Shown: positions 54,892-63,446 of the stretch, in pieces
Layout: every line of letters begins with the position of its first letter
Position numbering within the stretch: the stretch's first letter is position 1
Source of the DNA: Cellulomonas chitinilytica
GTDB lineage: Bacteria > Actinomycetota > Actinomycetes > Actinomycetales > Cellulomonadaceae
NCBI RefSeq assembly: GCF_016862675.1
Contig: NZ_BONK01000002.1
Coordinates: 186,001-250,000 of the forward strand
Direction of reading: 5' to 3'
DNA: 64,000 nucleotides
Notes under the pieces: generated by a model
Database searches by the model: none
What the model was told of the DNA's origin: nothing
What the model saw: the letters and a program-made list of their open reading frames with translations, nothing else
Program-made: the position numbers and the translations under genes

Positions 54892-56144
54892 GCCGCCGCG
54901 ACGACCAGCTCCTGCTCAACGTCAACCTGCAGGGCTTCGGCCAGCGCCCGGCGGCGTGGCAGGTCACGGACGACGCGCCGGACGCCCAGCTCACGGCGGA
55001 CTTCTGGGTCCGGGTCGCGCAGGTCGCGGAGCGAGGTCTGCTCGACGCCGTGTTCTTCGCGGACCACCCGAGCATCTCGAACCCGAACCCGCGTCCGCTG
55101 GGCCTCGTCGACCCCGTGGTGCTCGCGTCCGTCATCACGGCGCAGACCGAGCGGGTCGGGGTGATCGCGTCCGTCTCGACGACGTACACGCACCCGGTCG
55201 AGCTGGCCGAGCGGCTCCTGTCCGCCGACGAGCTGTCGGGCGGCCGCGTCGGCTGGAACGTCGTGACGACGTACGCGCCGTCGGTGGCGCGCAACTTCGG
55301 CCTGGACGCGAACCCGTCGCGCGAGGAGCGCTACCGCCGGGCCGACGAGGTCGTCCGCGCGGTCCGCAGCGTGTGGGACGCGGCGGCGGGCGACGGCACG
55401 TACCGGTTCGACGGCACGTACGTGCAGGTCGAGGGCCGGACGGGGCTGCGACCGAGCCGGCAGCGGCACCCGGTGCTGTTCCAGGCCGGCGGCTCGGCCC
55501 AGGGCCGGGACCTCGCGGCGCGCCACGCCGACGGGGTGTTCGCCGTGCAGCTCACTCTCGACGGCGCGGTCCGGGACTACGCCGACCTCAAGGCCGCGGC
55601 GCGGGAGGCGGGACGGCCCGGTGCACCGGCGATCACGCCCGGGCTCTCGCTCGTGCTCGGCAGCACCGAGGAGGAGGCCGTGCGGCTGTTCGACGACCTG
55701 GAGTCCCGGGTGCCGCCGCGGTACGCGCTCGGCGCCCTGAGCAACGTCCTGGCGCACGACGCGACGACGCTCGACCTGGACGCGCCGATCCCCGCCGACG
55801 TGCTCGACAAGCCGTGGGACCCGTCCGCGCACGTCACGTCGGCCGGGTACCGGACGACGTTCCTCGAGTGGATCGCCGACCGCCGCCACCTCACGGTGCG
55901 TGAGGTCGTCCGGGAGTTCGGCGGCTACGGCGCCCGCATCGTGATCGGGACGCCGGAGCAGGTCGCCGACGACATCGAGCACTGGTTCGAGAGCCACGCC
56001 GCCGACGGCTTCAACCTGATGCTCGACCGCTACCCGCAGGGCCTCGAGACGTTCGTCGACGAGGTCGTCCCGCTGCTGCAGAAGAAGGGCGTGTACCGGT
56101 ACGACTACGCCGGCGACACGCTGCGCGCCCACATCGGCGCCTGA
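54888..56144 (+). CDS. LLM flavin monooxygenase, NtaA/SnaA/DmoA family (third copy)
   Basis: A 418-residue enzyme: LLLNVNLQGFGQRPAAWQVT at the start, SVITAQTERVGVIASVSTTY, ELSGGRVGWNVVTTYAPSVA, RHPVLFQAGGSAQGRDLAAR, RIVIGTPEQVADDIEHWFES and HAADGFNLMLDRYPQGLETF. It is complete and carries all family blocks. It most likely oxidises and cleaves an organosulfur substrate with FMNH2. Coupled by ATGA to the short LLM-like gene before it and followed after 15 bases by the ATP-grasp gene. Confidence 0.92.
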   Translation: MSRRDDQLLLNVNLQGFGQRPAAWQVTDDAPDAQLTADFWVRVAQVAERGLLDAVFFADHPSISNPNPRPLGLVDPVVLASVITAQTERVGVIASVSTTYTHPVELAERLLSADELSGGRVGWNVVTTYAPSVARNFGLDANPSREERYRRADEVVRAVRSVWDAAAGDGTYRFDGTYVQVEGRTGLRPSRQRHPVLFQAGGSAQGRDLAARHADGVFAVQLTLDGAVRDYADLKAAAREAGRPGAPAITPGLSLVLGSTEEEAVRLFDDLESRVPPRYALGALSNVLAHDATTLDLDAPIPADVLDKPWDPSAHVTSAGYRTTFLEWIADRRHLTVREVVREFGGYGARIVIGTPEQVADDIEHWFESHAADGFNLMLDRYPQGLETFVDEVVPLLQKKGVYRYDYAGDTLRAHIGA

Positions 56145-56159
56145 TCCCCCGGAGGACCC

Positions 56160-57086
56160 ATGAGCACCGTCGTCGTCCTGCACGACAACCCCGACTGGCT
56201 GCCGCCGTTCGAGCGGGCCTTCGCGCGCGAGGGGGTCCGGCTCGAGCCGTGGCACCTCGGCTCGACGACCCTCGACCTCGCCGACGTCCCGCAGGACGCC
56301 GTCTTCTGGTCGCGGCTGAGCGCGTCCGCGCACACGCGCGGCGTGCCGCACGCCTACCCGACGGCCGTCGCGACGCTCGACTGGCTGGAGGCGAGCGGCC
56401 GCCGGGTCGTCAACGGCAGCGCGGTCGCCGCGCTCGAGGTGAGCAAGGTCCGGCAGTACGCGCGGCTGGCCGCGGCCGGCTTCGACGTGCCCCGGACGAT
56501 CGCCGTCGCCGGGACGGACGGGCTGGTCACCGCTGCGGCGACGTTCGGCGGCCCGTTCATCACGAAGCACAACCGGGGCGGCAAGGGCCTCGGCGTCCGG
56601 CGCTACGAGGACGCCGACGAGCTCGCGGCCGCCCTGGCCGACGGCCTCGTCGAGCCTCCCGTGGACGGCCTCACGCTGCTGCAGGAGCTGCTCGTCGCGC
56701 CCGAGCCGTTCGTCACGCGCGCCGAGTTCGCCGGCGGCGCGTTCCACTACGCGGTGCGGGTGGACACGTCGGGCGGCTTCGAGCTGTGCCCCGCCGAGGC
56801 GTGCGCGGTGCCGACCGCGACCGCGCCGTTGTTCTCGGTGCGCGAGGACGTCACCGCAGAGCACCCGCTCGTGACCCGGCTGGGCCGGTTCCTCGCCGCG
56901 CAGGGCGTCGAGATCGCGGGTGTGGAGTTCTTCGAGACCGTCGACGGGCGGGTCGTGCCGTACGACATCAACACGAACACGAACTACAGCCCGGACGTCG
57001 AGTCCTCCGTCGGGGACCCCGCCGCTGCGGCTGTCGCGCGGTTCCTCGGGGGGCTCGCGCGCGACGCGGGCCGCCTGGCCGCCTGA
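56160..57086 (+). CDS. ATP-grasp ligase, RimK/LysX-like
   Basis: A 308-residue ATP-grasp protein: an N-terminal Rossmann-like part (VVVLHDNPDWLPPFERAFAR, VFWSRLSAS), then the nucleotide-binding core with FITKHNRGGKGLGVRRY (Lys and Gly-rich loop) and the magnesium-binding VPYDINTNTNYSPDVE near residues 271-286. It resembles RimK/LysX-type alpha-L-glutamate or amino-group ligases, but exact substrate cannot be told. In a sulfur operon it could attach an amino acid to, or protect, a thiol-containing intermediate (speculation). ATG with a GGAGG ribosome binding site. Confidence 0.87.
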   Translation: MSTVVVLHDNPDWLPPFERAFAREGVRLEPWHLGSTTLDLADVPQDAVFWSRLSASAHTRGVPHAYPTAVATLDWLEASGRRVVNGSAVAALEVSKVRQYARLAAAGFDVPRTIAVAGTDGLVTAAATFGGPFITKHNRGGKGLGVRRYEDADELAAALADGLVEPPVDGLTLLQELLVAPEPFVTRAEFAGGAFHYAVRVDTSGGFELCPAEACAVPTATAPLFSVREDVTAEHPLVTRLGRFLAAQGVEIAGVEFFETVDGRVVPYDINTNTNYSPDVESSVGDPAAAAVARFLGGLARDAGRLAA

Positions 57087-57118
57087 ATCCCCACCCGAGC
57101 ACCGACGAAGGAGCACCG

Positions 57119-57460
57119 TTGTCCGAGTACTACGACCGTCACGAGGACGCCACGTACACCAAGGTGTACAAGGACACGACCCCCGACGTGCTGGCCGCGT
57201 TCGGCGCGTTCGACCAGGCCGTGTTCGCCGCCGAGGGGCGCGCGATCCCGCTGAAGTACCGCGAGCTCATCGCGCTCGCCGTGGGCCTGTCGACCCAGTG
57301 CGTCTACTGCATCGACGCGCACAGCCGGAAGGCCGTCGCGGCCGGCGCCGACGAGACCGAGCTCGCGGAGACGGCCTGGGTCGCGACCGCGATCCGTGCG
57401 GGAGGCGCGTACGCGCACGGCCGGCTCGCGTTCAAGCTCGCGGGAGCGCACACCCACTGA
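57119..57460 (+). CDS. Carboxymuconolactone decarboxylase family / AhpD-like protein
   Basis: A 113-residue helical protein of the CMD/AhpD family. The redox motif CVYCIDAHSRKAVAAGA has Cys61 and Cys64 followed by His68, as in AhpD peroxidase adaptor proteins. Translation begins at TTG (57119), supported by GAAGGAG 6 bases upstream; no ATG or GTG is available. It is the last gene of the sulfur operon, 32 bases after the ATP-grasp gene. Flavin monooxygenases leak peroxide, so a protective thiol-peroxidase role is plausible. Confidence 0.88.
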   Translation: MSEYYDRHEDATYTKVYKDTTPDVLAAFGAFDQAVFAAEGRAIPLKYRELIALAVGLSTQCVYCIDAHSRKAVAAGADETELAETAWVATAIRAGGAYAHGRLAFKLAGAHTH

Positions 57461-57526
57461 CGTGACGCCCGCGTGATGCCGTCCTGCCCGGAGGCGTGCA
57501 CCCCGCGCCGCTGGCAGCCTCGGAGG

Positions 57527-59119
57527 GTGGGCACCCACCGCGAGGTCGAGGCGGCCTTCGAGGTGCCCGACGACGCGTCGCTGCCGGACCTGCGCGGCGT
57601 CGGCGGGCTCGTCGCGTCGCAGCGGCCCGACCCGGACGACCTCGTCGCGCAGTACTACGACACCGCGTCCCTGGACCTCCTGCGGGCCGGGGTGACGCTG
57701 CGCCGGCGCATCGGCGGCGCCGACGAGGGCTGGCACCTCAAGGTGCCCGCGCGGGACGCGAAGGACGGGGCACGGGCACGCACCGAGCACCGGCTCCCGC
57801 TCGGCGACCCGTCCGCGCCGGACGCGCTGCTCGACATGGTGCGTGCGCGGGTGCGGGACCGGCCGGTCGACGTCGTCGCGGAGCTGCGGACCCGGCGGGT
57901 GCCGCACCGGTGGTCGGACGCGACGGGCCGGGCGGTCGTCGAGGTCACCGACGACCACGTGCACGCGGTGGTGCACGACGGCGACGAGCGCGTCGTGGTG
58001 ACCTGGCGGGAGTGGGAGGTGGAGCTCGTCGACGACGACGAGGGCACGTTCGCCGCCGTCACGGACCGCCTCGGCGTCGTCCCCGGGGCGACCGCCCGGG
58101 TGTCGCCCAAGCTCGAGCGTGCGCTGGGCGACCGCGTGCCGGTCCGTCGCGCCCCCGAGCCGCGCGACGACTCGGCCGGGGAGGTCGTGCGCGCGTATGT
58201 CGGCCGGCACCTCGAGCGGCTGCTCCTGGCGCACGACGGGGCCCGCCGCGGCGACGACGGCGCCGTGCACGACGCCCGCGTCGCGATCCGGCGGCTGCGC
58301 ACGGCACTGGCGGTGTACCGGCCCGTGGTCGACCGCACGACGACCGACCCGCTGCGGGAGCGGCTCGCGGAGGTCGGGCACGCGCTCGGCGCGGCCCGCG
58401 ACCCGCACGTCGAGCTGCGCGGGCTCCTGGACCGGGTCCACCGGGAACCGGTCGAGCTCGTGCTGGGACCTGTCGCGGACCGACTGCGGGACGACCGGTC
58501 ACGGGCGTGGCGGGACGGTGTCGAACGGCTCGCCGTCGTGCTCGGCTCGGCGGCGTGGTGGCGGCTGCTCGACGGGCTCGACGCCGTCGCGGACGGCGGT
58601 GCGCCGGGCCCGGCCGCCGCGCAGCCCGCGGTCGACGTGATACCCCGGCGGGCCGGGCGTGCGTGGCGACGCCTCGACCGTCGCGCGGAGGACCTCGCCG
58701 CCACGGACCGTGCACCCTCGGACCGCGCAGCGTCGGACCGCGCAGCGTCGGACCTGGCAGCCGCGGACCGTCCAGCCGTCGGGCCCGCGGCCGACGTCGC
58801 CCGTCACGAGGTCCGCAAGGCCGCCCGTCGCGCACGCTACGCCGCCGAGGTGGCGGTCCCCGTGGTGGGGCGGCCGGCCCGGCGCAGCGCCCGGCGGGCT
58901 CGTGCCGTGCAGGACGTGCTCGGCGCCCAGCACGACACCGTGGTGCGTCGCGAGACGCTCCGGCGGATCGGCGTGCAGGCCCACCTGGACGGCGAGAACG
59001 CCTTCACGTTCGGCCGGCTGCACGCGCTCGAGCAGGCGGCCGGCGAGGCGGCGGCGGCCGAGGCGGAACGGCTGCTCGCGCGTGCTCGGCGCCCGTCGCA
59101 CCGCGACTGGATGGCCTGA
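57527..59119 (+). CDS. CYTH and CHAD domain-containing protein
   Basis: A 530-residue protein. The N-terminal CYTH (triphosphate tunnel) domain at about 1-195 has HREVEAAFEVPDDASLPDL, QYYDTASLDLLRAGVTLRRR, WHLKVPAR and EVELVDDDEGTF; these charged residues line a tunnel that binds inorganic triphosphate or nucleoside triphosphates. The CHAD domain at about 210-530 has DDGAVHDARVAIRRLRTALA and RHEVRKAARRARYAAEV with the conserved basic and His residues; CHAD binds polyphosphate (family knowledge). A degenerate insert (SDRAASDRAASDLAAADR) at about 392-415 comes from 15-bp repeats. GTG 57527 is chosen because the domain begins there; ATGs at 57473 and 57476 are alternatives. Confidence 0.88.
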   Translation: MGTHREVEAAFEVPDDASLPDLRGVGGLVASQRPDPDDLVAQYYDTASLDLLRAGVTLRRRIGGADEGWHLKVPARDAKDGARARTEHRLPLGDPSAPDALLDMVRARVRDRPVDVVAELRTRRVPHRWSDATGRAVVEVTDDHVHAVVHDGDERVVVTWREWEVELVDDDEGTFAAVTDRLGVVPGATARVSPKLERALGDRVPVRRAPEPRDDSAGEVVRAYVGRHLERLLLAHDGARRGDDGAVHDARVAIRRLRTALAVYRPVVDRTTTDPLRERLAEVGHALGAARDPHVELRGLLDRVHREPVELVLGPVADRLRDDRSRAWRDGVERLAVVLGSAAWWRLLDGLDAVADGGAPGPAAAQPAVDVIPRRAGRAWRRLDRRAEDLAATDRAPSDRAASDRAASDLAAADRPAVGPAADVARHEVRKAARRARYAAEVAVPVVGRPARRSARRARAVQDVLGAQHDTVVRRETLRRIGVQAHLDGENAFTFGRLHALEQAAGEAAAAEAERLLARARRPSHRDWMA

Positions 59120-59125
59120 CCCCAC

Positions 59126-59186
59126 GGCCCGACCGGACGGCCCGGACGGCCCGACCGGCCCGGCAGGCCCGATCGGACGGCCGGAG
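59126..59186. repeat. Imperfect GC repeats between convergent genes
   Basis: CGGACGGCC and CCCGACCGG units recur three or more times between the stop of the CYTH-CHAD gene and that of the dioxygenase-like gene. It can fold in many ways and may work as a terminator region for both strands. Confidence 0.5.
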
Positions 59187-59188
59187 GG

Positions 59189-60130
59189 TCAGCCGACGGC
59201 GACGCGCACGACGTTGCGCCACGGGTCCTCGAACAGCACCGTCGCGCCGTCGTCCGCCACGGGCACGCCCGCGAACCGCACCCGGTCGGCGAGGGCGCCG
59301 AGGTCGTCGCCGGTCGGCACGGTGATCCGCACCTCGCCGAGCCCGAGGGACGACGCGCGCGGTCCGGCCCCGGCGCTGTTCCACGTGTTCATCGCGAGGT
59401 GGTGGTGGTACCCGCCGGCGGACACGAACAGGGCACTGTGCCACTCGGCAGTCACGTCGAACCCGAGCGCGTCGACGTAGAACCGCCGTGCGGCGTCCAC
59501 GTCGCCGACCTGCAGGTGCACGTGGCCGACGACGGCGTCTCCGGTGCCGGGCTGCTCGACGAGCTCGTCCGTGAGGTGCTCGCGCAGGAACGCGTTCGGG
59601 TCGAGCCGCAGCGAGTCCATGACGACACGCCCGTCGGCGTCGTGCTGCCAGAGGCTGCGGCTGCGGTCCCAGTAGAGCTCGACGCCGTTGCCCTCGGGGT
59701 CGGTGAGGTAGAACGCGAGCGAGACGAGGTGGTCGGCGGACCCGACGAAGGACCCCGGCTCACGCTGGGCGACGGACGCGAGCGTGGCGGCGAGCCCGGC
59801 CTGGTCGTCGAACAGGAGCGCGGTGTGGAACAGACCCGCCGAGCCGCGGACCGCGGGCGGCAGGTCGGGCGTGTGCCGCAGCACGACGAGCGGGGTTCTG
59901 CCGCGGCCGAGCGTCACGGTGTCCGTGCGGGGGACGCCGCCGAAGCGCTCGCCCGGGTCGTCGACCACGTCGAGCGCGAGGCCGTCGCGGTAGAACCGGA
60001 CCTGGCGGTCGAGGTCCCCGACCAGCAGCGTGACGGCGTCCATGCCCGTCCCCGCGGCGAGGGAGTCGTGCGGGGCCGAGGCGTGCAGGGGCACGGCGGG
60101 GCCGGATCCGGGGGTCGGTGCTGTCGACAT
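59189..60130 (-). CDS. VOC family protein, CatE-like two-domain dioxygenase/glyoxalase fold
   Basis: A 313-residue protein with two vicinal-oxygen-chelate modules, like catechol-2,3-dioxygenase CatE of Bacillus. Module 1 (about 30-165) has MDAVTLLVGDLDRQVRFYRD, GLFHTALLF (His) and FYLTDPEGNGVELYWDR (Glu); module 2 (about 200-310) has VVGHVHLQVGDVDAARRFY (His), YHHHLAMNTWN (His) and FEDPWRNVVRVAVG. His, His and Glu are the family metal ligands. The ATG at 60130 has TATTGT ending 7 bases upstream. Promoter palindromes suggest a MarR-type repressor, but none is adjacent. Substrate unknown. Confidence 0.89.
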   Translation of the reverse strand: MSTAPTPGSGPAVPLHASAPHDSLAAGTGMDAVTLLVGDLDRQVRFYRDGLALDVVDDPGERFGGVPRTDTVTLGRGRTPLVVLRHTPDLPPAVRGSAGLFHTALLFDDQAGLAATLASVAQREPGSFVGSADHLVSLAFYLTDPEGNGVELYWDRSRSLWQHDADGRVVMDSLRLDPNAFLREHLTDELVEQPGTGDAVVGHVHLQVGDVDAARRFYVDALGFDVTAEWHSALFVSAGGYHHHLAMNTWNSAGAGPRASSLGLGEVRITVPTGDDLGALADRVRFAGVPVADDGATVLFEDPWRNVVRVAVG

Positions 60131-60132
60131 GT

Positions 60133-60157
60133 CTCTCACAATAGTTGAGAGTTCAAC
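60133..60157 (-). promoter_or_regulatory. Operator and -10 box of the VOC gene
   Basis: CTCTCA-N7-TGAGAG (60133-60151) and, overlapping, GTTGA-GAGT-TCAAC (60144-60157) are perfect inverted repeats covering the -10 box TATTGT (60143-60138, minus strand), which is 7 bases before the ATG. A regulator bound here would block transcription. Confidence 0.65.
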
Positions 60158-60190
60158 ATTGTTCCCGCTGTGCGGTCCTGGCGGCGGCCC

Positions 60191-60835
60191 TCAGGCGGGC
60201 GGCACGTCCCCCGCACGGTGGTTGTGGCCGAGCCCGGTGAGGAACCGCGGGCCGGTCGTGACGAGCTCCGTGGCGAACGACGACGCCCACGCGCCGTACG
60301 GCGACCGCGCCAGCCCGTCGTTCGCGAACCGCCCGTCCGTCGTCACCTCCGTCACGCAGAAGTCGGGGATCACCAGGTCGGTCACCGGTCCCCCGCGCTC
60401 GACCTCCGCGACGACGAGCGGCGCGTTGCCGCCCGCGAACACGTCGATGACCCAGCCGTCCGCACCGAGCCACACCGAGTGGCGCAGCTTGGCGACCCGG
60501 GCGTCCGCCCGCCGGATCAGCTCGACGGCCACCGCCGGGTCCAGCTCGCGCTCCGCCTCGTACCGGGTCCCCTCGACCATCGGGCCCTTCACCGTGATCG
60601 CGCAGAAGTCGACCGCCCGCACGTGCCGCTCCAGCAGGGCGAGCTCGTCGTCGGCCGGGTCCAAGGGCTCGGAGACGGCCGACGCCTGCGCCCGGACCCG
60701 CACCGCGAACCCGTCCTGCGCGAGCAGGTACGACTGGACGATAAGCGCCGGGGCGCTCTCCAGCAGGTCCGTCGGCGGCCGCTCGACCCAGAACCGCCGC
60801 TCGAACTCGAAGTCGCCGTAGCCGGTGTCGCTCAT
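60191..60835 (-). CDS. CYTH domain-containing protein (triphosphate tunnel metalloenzyme)
   Basis: A 214-residue single-domain CYTH protein: FEFERRFWVERPP at the start (variant of ExExK), FAVRVRAQ, DFCAITVKGPMVEGTRYEAE, KLRHSVWLGADGWVIDVFAG, LVVAEVERGGPV and TTDGRFANDGLARSPYG. The alternating Glu/Lys/Arg residues form the triphosphate-binding tunnel. Possible activities are tripolyphosphatase, thiamine triphosphatase or adenylate cyclase. ATG with GGGGAGC upstream. A second CYTH protein (with CHAD) lies 1.7 kb away on the other strand. Confidence 0.88.
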   Translation of the reverse strand: MSDTGYGDFEFERRFWVERPPTDLLESAPALIVQSYLLAQDGFAVRVRAQASAVSEPLDPADDELALLERHVRAVDFCAITVKGPMVEGTRYEAERELDPAVAVELIRRADARVAKLRHSVWLGADGWVIDVFAGGNAPLVVAEVERGGPVTDLVIPDFCVTEVTTDGRFANDGLARSPYGAWASSFATELVTTGPRFLTGLGHNHRAGDVPPA

Positions 60836-60887
60836 CGCGAAATGCTCCCCGTGCGGTGCATGCCCGGAGCCTAGCGAGGTCGACCGC

Positions 60888-63446
60888 TCATTCAGCGCTC
60901 ACCGCGAGCAGCACCGGCAGGCGCGCCGCCCGGATCGCGGGCCACACCGCCGCCAGCACGCCGACGACCACCGCGAGCGCCAGCATCACCAGCAGGCTCC
61001 CCCACGGCACGGCGAGCGTCCGCAGCCCCCGGTCGGCGAACACCGTCGGGAGCGTCGCCGCGAGCGCGACCCCCACCACGAGCCCGACGGCCGTGCCGAA
61101 CACCGCGGTGAGCACCGACTCCACGGTGATGGTCGAGCCGAGCTGGACGCGGCCCAGCCCCACCGCCCGGAGCAGCCCGATCTCGCGCGTGCGCTCGATG
61201 ACCGACAGCGCGAGCGTGTTGACGATGCCGAGCACGGCGATCACGACCGAGAGCCCGAGCAGCGCGTAGAGGATCACGAGCACCCGGTCCACCTGCTCGG
61301 CGAGGTCGGAGACGAACTGCTCGGGGTCCATCACGGTGACGACCACGTACGGCAGGACCGTCGTGGTGAGCTCGCCGCGCAGCTCCTCGAGGTCGGTGCC
61401 CGGCACCGCGGTGACGAACACCGTCGTGACCTGCTGCTGGTCGGCGGGCACGAGCTCGTCGAGCACCGCCTGCGGCGCGACGAGCGGCACGCCGAACGCG
61501 GGCGAGTCGATCACCGCACCGATGCGCACGGACCGCGGCTCCCCCGTGCCGGTGAGCGTGAGCTCGTCGCCGACCCGCCAGCCCTCGTCGCGGGCCGTGG
61601 TCCTCTGCACGGCGACGTCGCCGCGCGCGAGCGCGTCCCGGAACGACCCCTGCACCTCGGTGGTCCGGACGCTGCGCCCGATGGCCTCGGGGTCGACGCC
61701 GGTGACGGTGAACGAGCCGTCGTCGCCCTGCGCGACCCGGACGGCGGCGGTCGCGAACGCGTCGGCCGCACGCACGTCCGGCAGCGCACGCACGTCCGCG
61801 ACGGCCTGTGCCGGGACCGTCCCGGCGGGTGCGACGCGCAGGATGAAGTCGGTGCTGGCCTCGCGCGTGACGATGGCACGCGTCGACGCCTGCGCGGTCG
61901 CGGCGATGACCGCCGACGCGCCGACGAGCGCCATGCCGATCATCAGGGCACCGGCCGTGTTGGCGGTCCGCCGGGGGTGGCGCACGACGTTGCCGCGCGC
62001 GAGCCTCCCGACGGGGCGCAGCACGAGCAGCGGGGCGCCGAGCGCGGTGAGGGCGCCGCGCGCGACGACGGGCGCGACACCGAGGACGCCGAGCACGACC
62101 GCGCACGCGCCGAGGCCGAGCATCCGGTCCGCGCCGTCCGCCTCCGGTCGCAGCAGCGCGCGGGAGATCGCGGCCGCCCCGACGAGGAGCAGCGTCGCCC
62201 CGACGAGCGCCCGGCGCACGAGCGACCGCTCGGGCAGCGTGACCTCGTCGCGCAGGGCGTCGACCGGCGGGACGAGGGCCGCCCGCCGCGCCGGCACGGC
62301 GGCGGCCGCGACGCTCACCAGCGTGCCGAGCAGCACCGAGACGACCACCGTGAACGCGTCGAGCGGCACCCGCCCGGTGAGGTCCATGCCGAACGACGCC
62401 ATCACCCGGCGCAGCAGCACCACGAGGCCGAGCCCGCCGGCGACGCCGAGCACGGCACCGACGACGCCGACGAGGGCGGCCTGCAGCACGATCGACCCGA
62501 ACACCTGCAGCGGGGAGGCACCGACGGCGCGCAGCAGCGCGAGCTCGCGCGTGCGCTGCCGGACCCACATGGCGAACGTGTTCGCGATGATGAACGCCCC
62601 GACGAACAGCGACACGCCCGCGAACACCAGCAGGAACGTCGTGACGAACCCGAGCACCTCCTCGATGCTCTCGGTCGCCTCCGCGCGCATCTCGTCGCCG
62701 GTGATCGCGACGGCGGGCGGCGCACCGGGAGTCGCGTCCTGGCGCAGCACGGGTCCGAGCCGGTCGGCGAGCTGCTGCTCGGTGACCCCCGGTTCGGCGT
62801 TCACGGCGATCGACACGGCCGTCCCGTCCGGCGCGAACGCCGCCTCGGCCGTCGCTCGGTCGACGAACACCACGGTGGCACCGGCGAGCGCGGCACCGAT
62901 CTCGGCCACGCCGACGACCCGCACGGGCCGCAGCTCACCACCGACGACGAGCGTGGTGTCGTCCCCGACGGCGAGGCCGGACGCGTCGAGCGTCGTCTGC
63001 TCGACCACGACCTCGCCGGGGCCGCGCGGCGGGTGGCCCGCGACGAGGCGCACCGCCCGGTCCCGCGAGTCGTAGGCGAACGCGAAGCTCGGCGCCTGGG
63101 TGCTCTGCACGGCCGTCCCGTCGGCGCCGACGAGCACGACGGGCCCCTGCAGGTCGGGCAGCGCGGCGGCGACACCGTCGACCTGCTCGATGGGCCCGAC
63201 CAGCGACAGCGGGACGCGGTTGTGCGTGCCGGCTCCCGGTCCCGCGGCCCCACCGGCGTCGTCGGCACCTCGCACGTACGCGTCGCCGAGCGTCGTCGTC
63301 GCGATGATGTCCGCGAACGTGGACCCGAGCATCGTGCGCAGGGCGAACGTGCCCGCGACGAACGCCACGCCGAGCGCCACCGCGAGCACGGAGAGGCAGA
63401 ACCGGACGAGGTGCGCCCGGATCGCCCGCACCGCGACGCGGTTCAC
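60888..63446 (-). CDS. ABC transporter permease, FtsX/MacB type (two FtsX domains)
   Basis: An 852-residue permease with a double FtsX arrangement: first transmembrane helix (LVRFCLSVLAVALGVAFVAG, about 13-32), a MacB periplasmic domain, three helices at about 285-405 (VGAFIIANTFAMWVRQRTRE), then a repeat of the same plan from about 490 to 852 (GIVNTLALSVIERTREIGLL). This duplicated type (about ten helices) is common in actinobacteria and exports lipids, peptides or drugs, or acts as a mechanotransducer (family knowledge). The GTG start overlaps the ATPase stop (GTGA), so both belong to one operon. Confidence 0.93.
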   Translation of the reverse strand: MNRVAVRAIRAHLVRFCLSVLAVALGVAFVAGTFALRTMLGSTFADIIATTTLGDAYVRGADDAGGAAGPGAGTHNRVPLSLVGPIEQVDGVAAALPDLQGPVVLVGADGTAVQSTQAPSFAFAYDSRDRAVRLVAGHPPRGPGEVVVEQTTLDASGLAVGDDTTLVVGGELRPVRVVGVAEIGAALAGATVVFVDRATAEAAFAPDGTAVSIAVNAEPGVTEQQLADRLGPVLRQDATPGAPPAVAITGDEMRAEATESIEEVLGFVTTFLLVFAGVSLFVGAFIIANTFAMWVRQRTRELALLRAVGASPLQVFGSIVLQAALVGVVGAVLGVAGGLGLVVLLRRVMASFGMDLTGRVPLDAFTVVVSVLLGTLVSVAAAAVPARRAALVPPVDALRDEVTLPERSLVRRALVGATLLLVGAAAISRALLRPEADGADRMLGLGACAVVLGVLGVAPVVARGALTALGAPLLVLRPVGRLARGNVVRHPRRTANTAGALMIGMALVGASAVIAATAQASTRAIVTREASTDFILRVAPAGTVPAQAVADVRALPDVRAADAFATAAVRVAQGDDGSFTVTGVDPEAIGRSVRTTEVQGSFRDALARGDVAVQRTTARDEGWRVGDELTLTGTGEPRSVRIGAVIDSPAFGVPLVAPQAVLDELVPADQQQVTTVFVTAVPGTDLEELRGELTTTVLPYVVVTVMDPEQFVSDLAEQVDRVLVILYALLGLSVVIAVLGIVNTLALSVIERTREIGLLRAVGLGRVQLGSTITVESVLTAVFGTAVGLVVGVALAATLPTVFADRGLRTLAVPWGSLLVMLALAVVVGVLAAVWPAIRAARLPVLLAVSAE

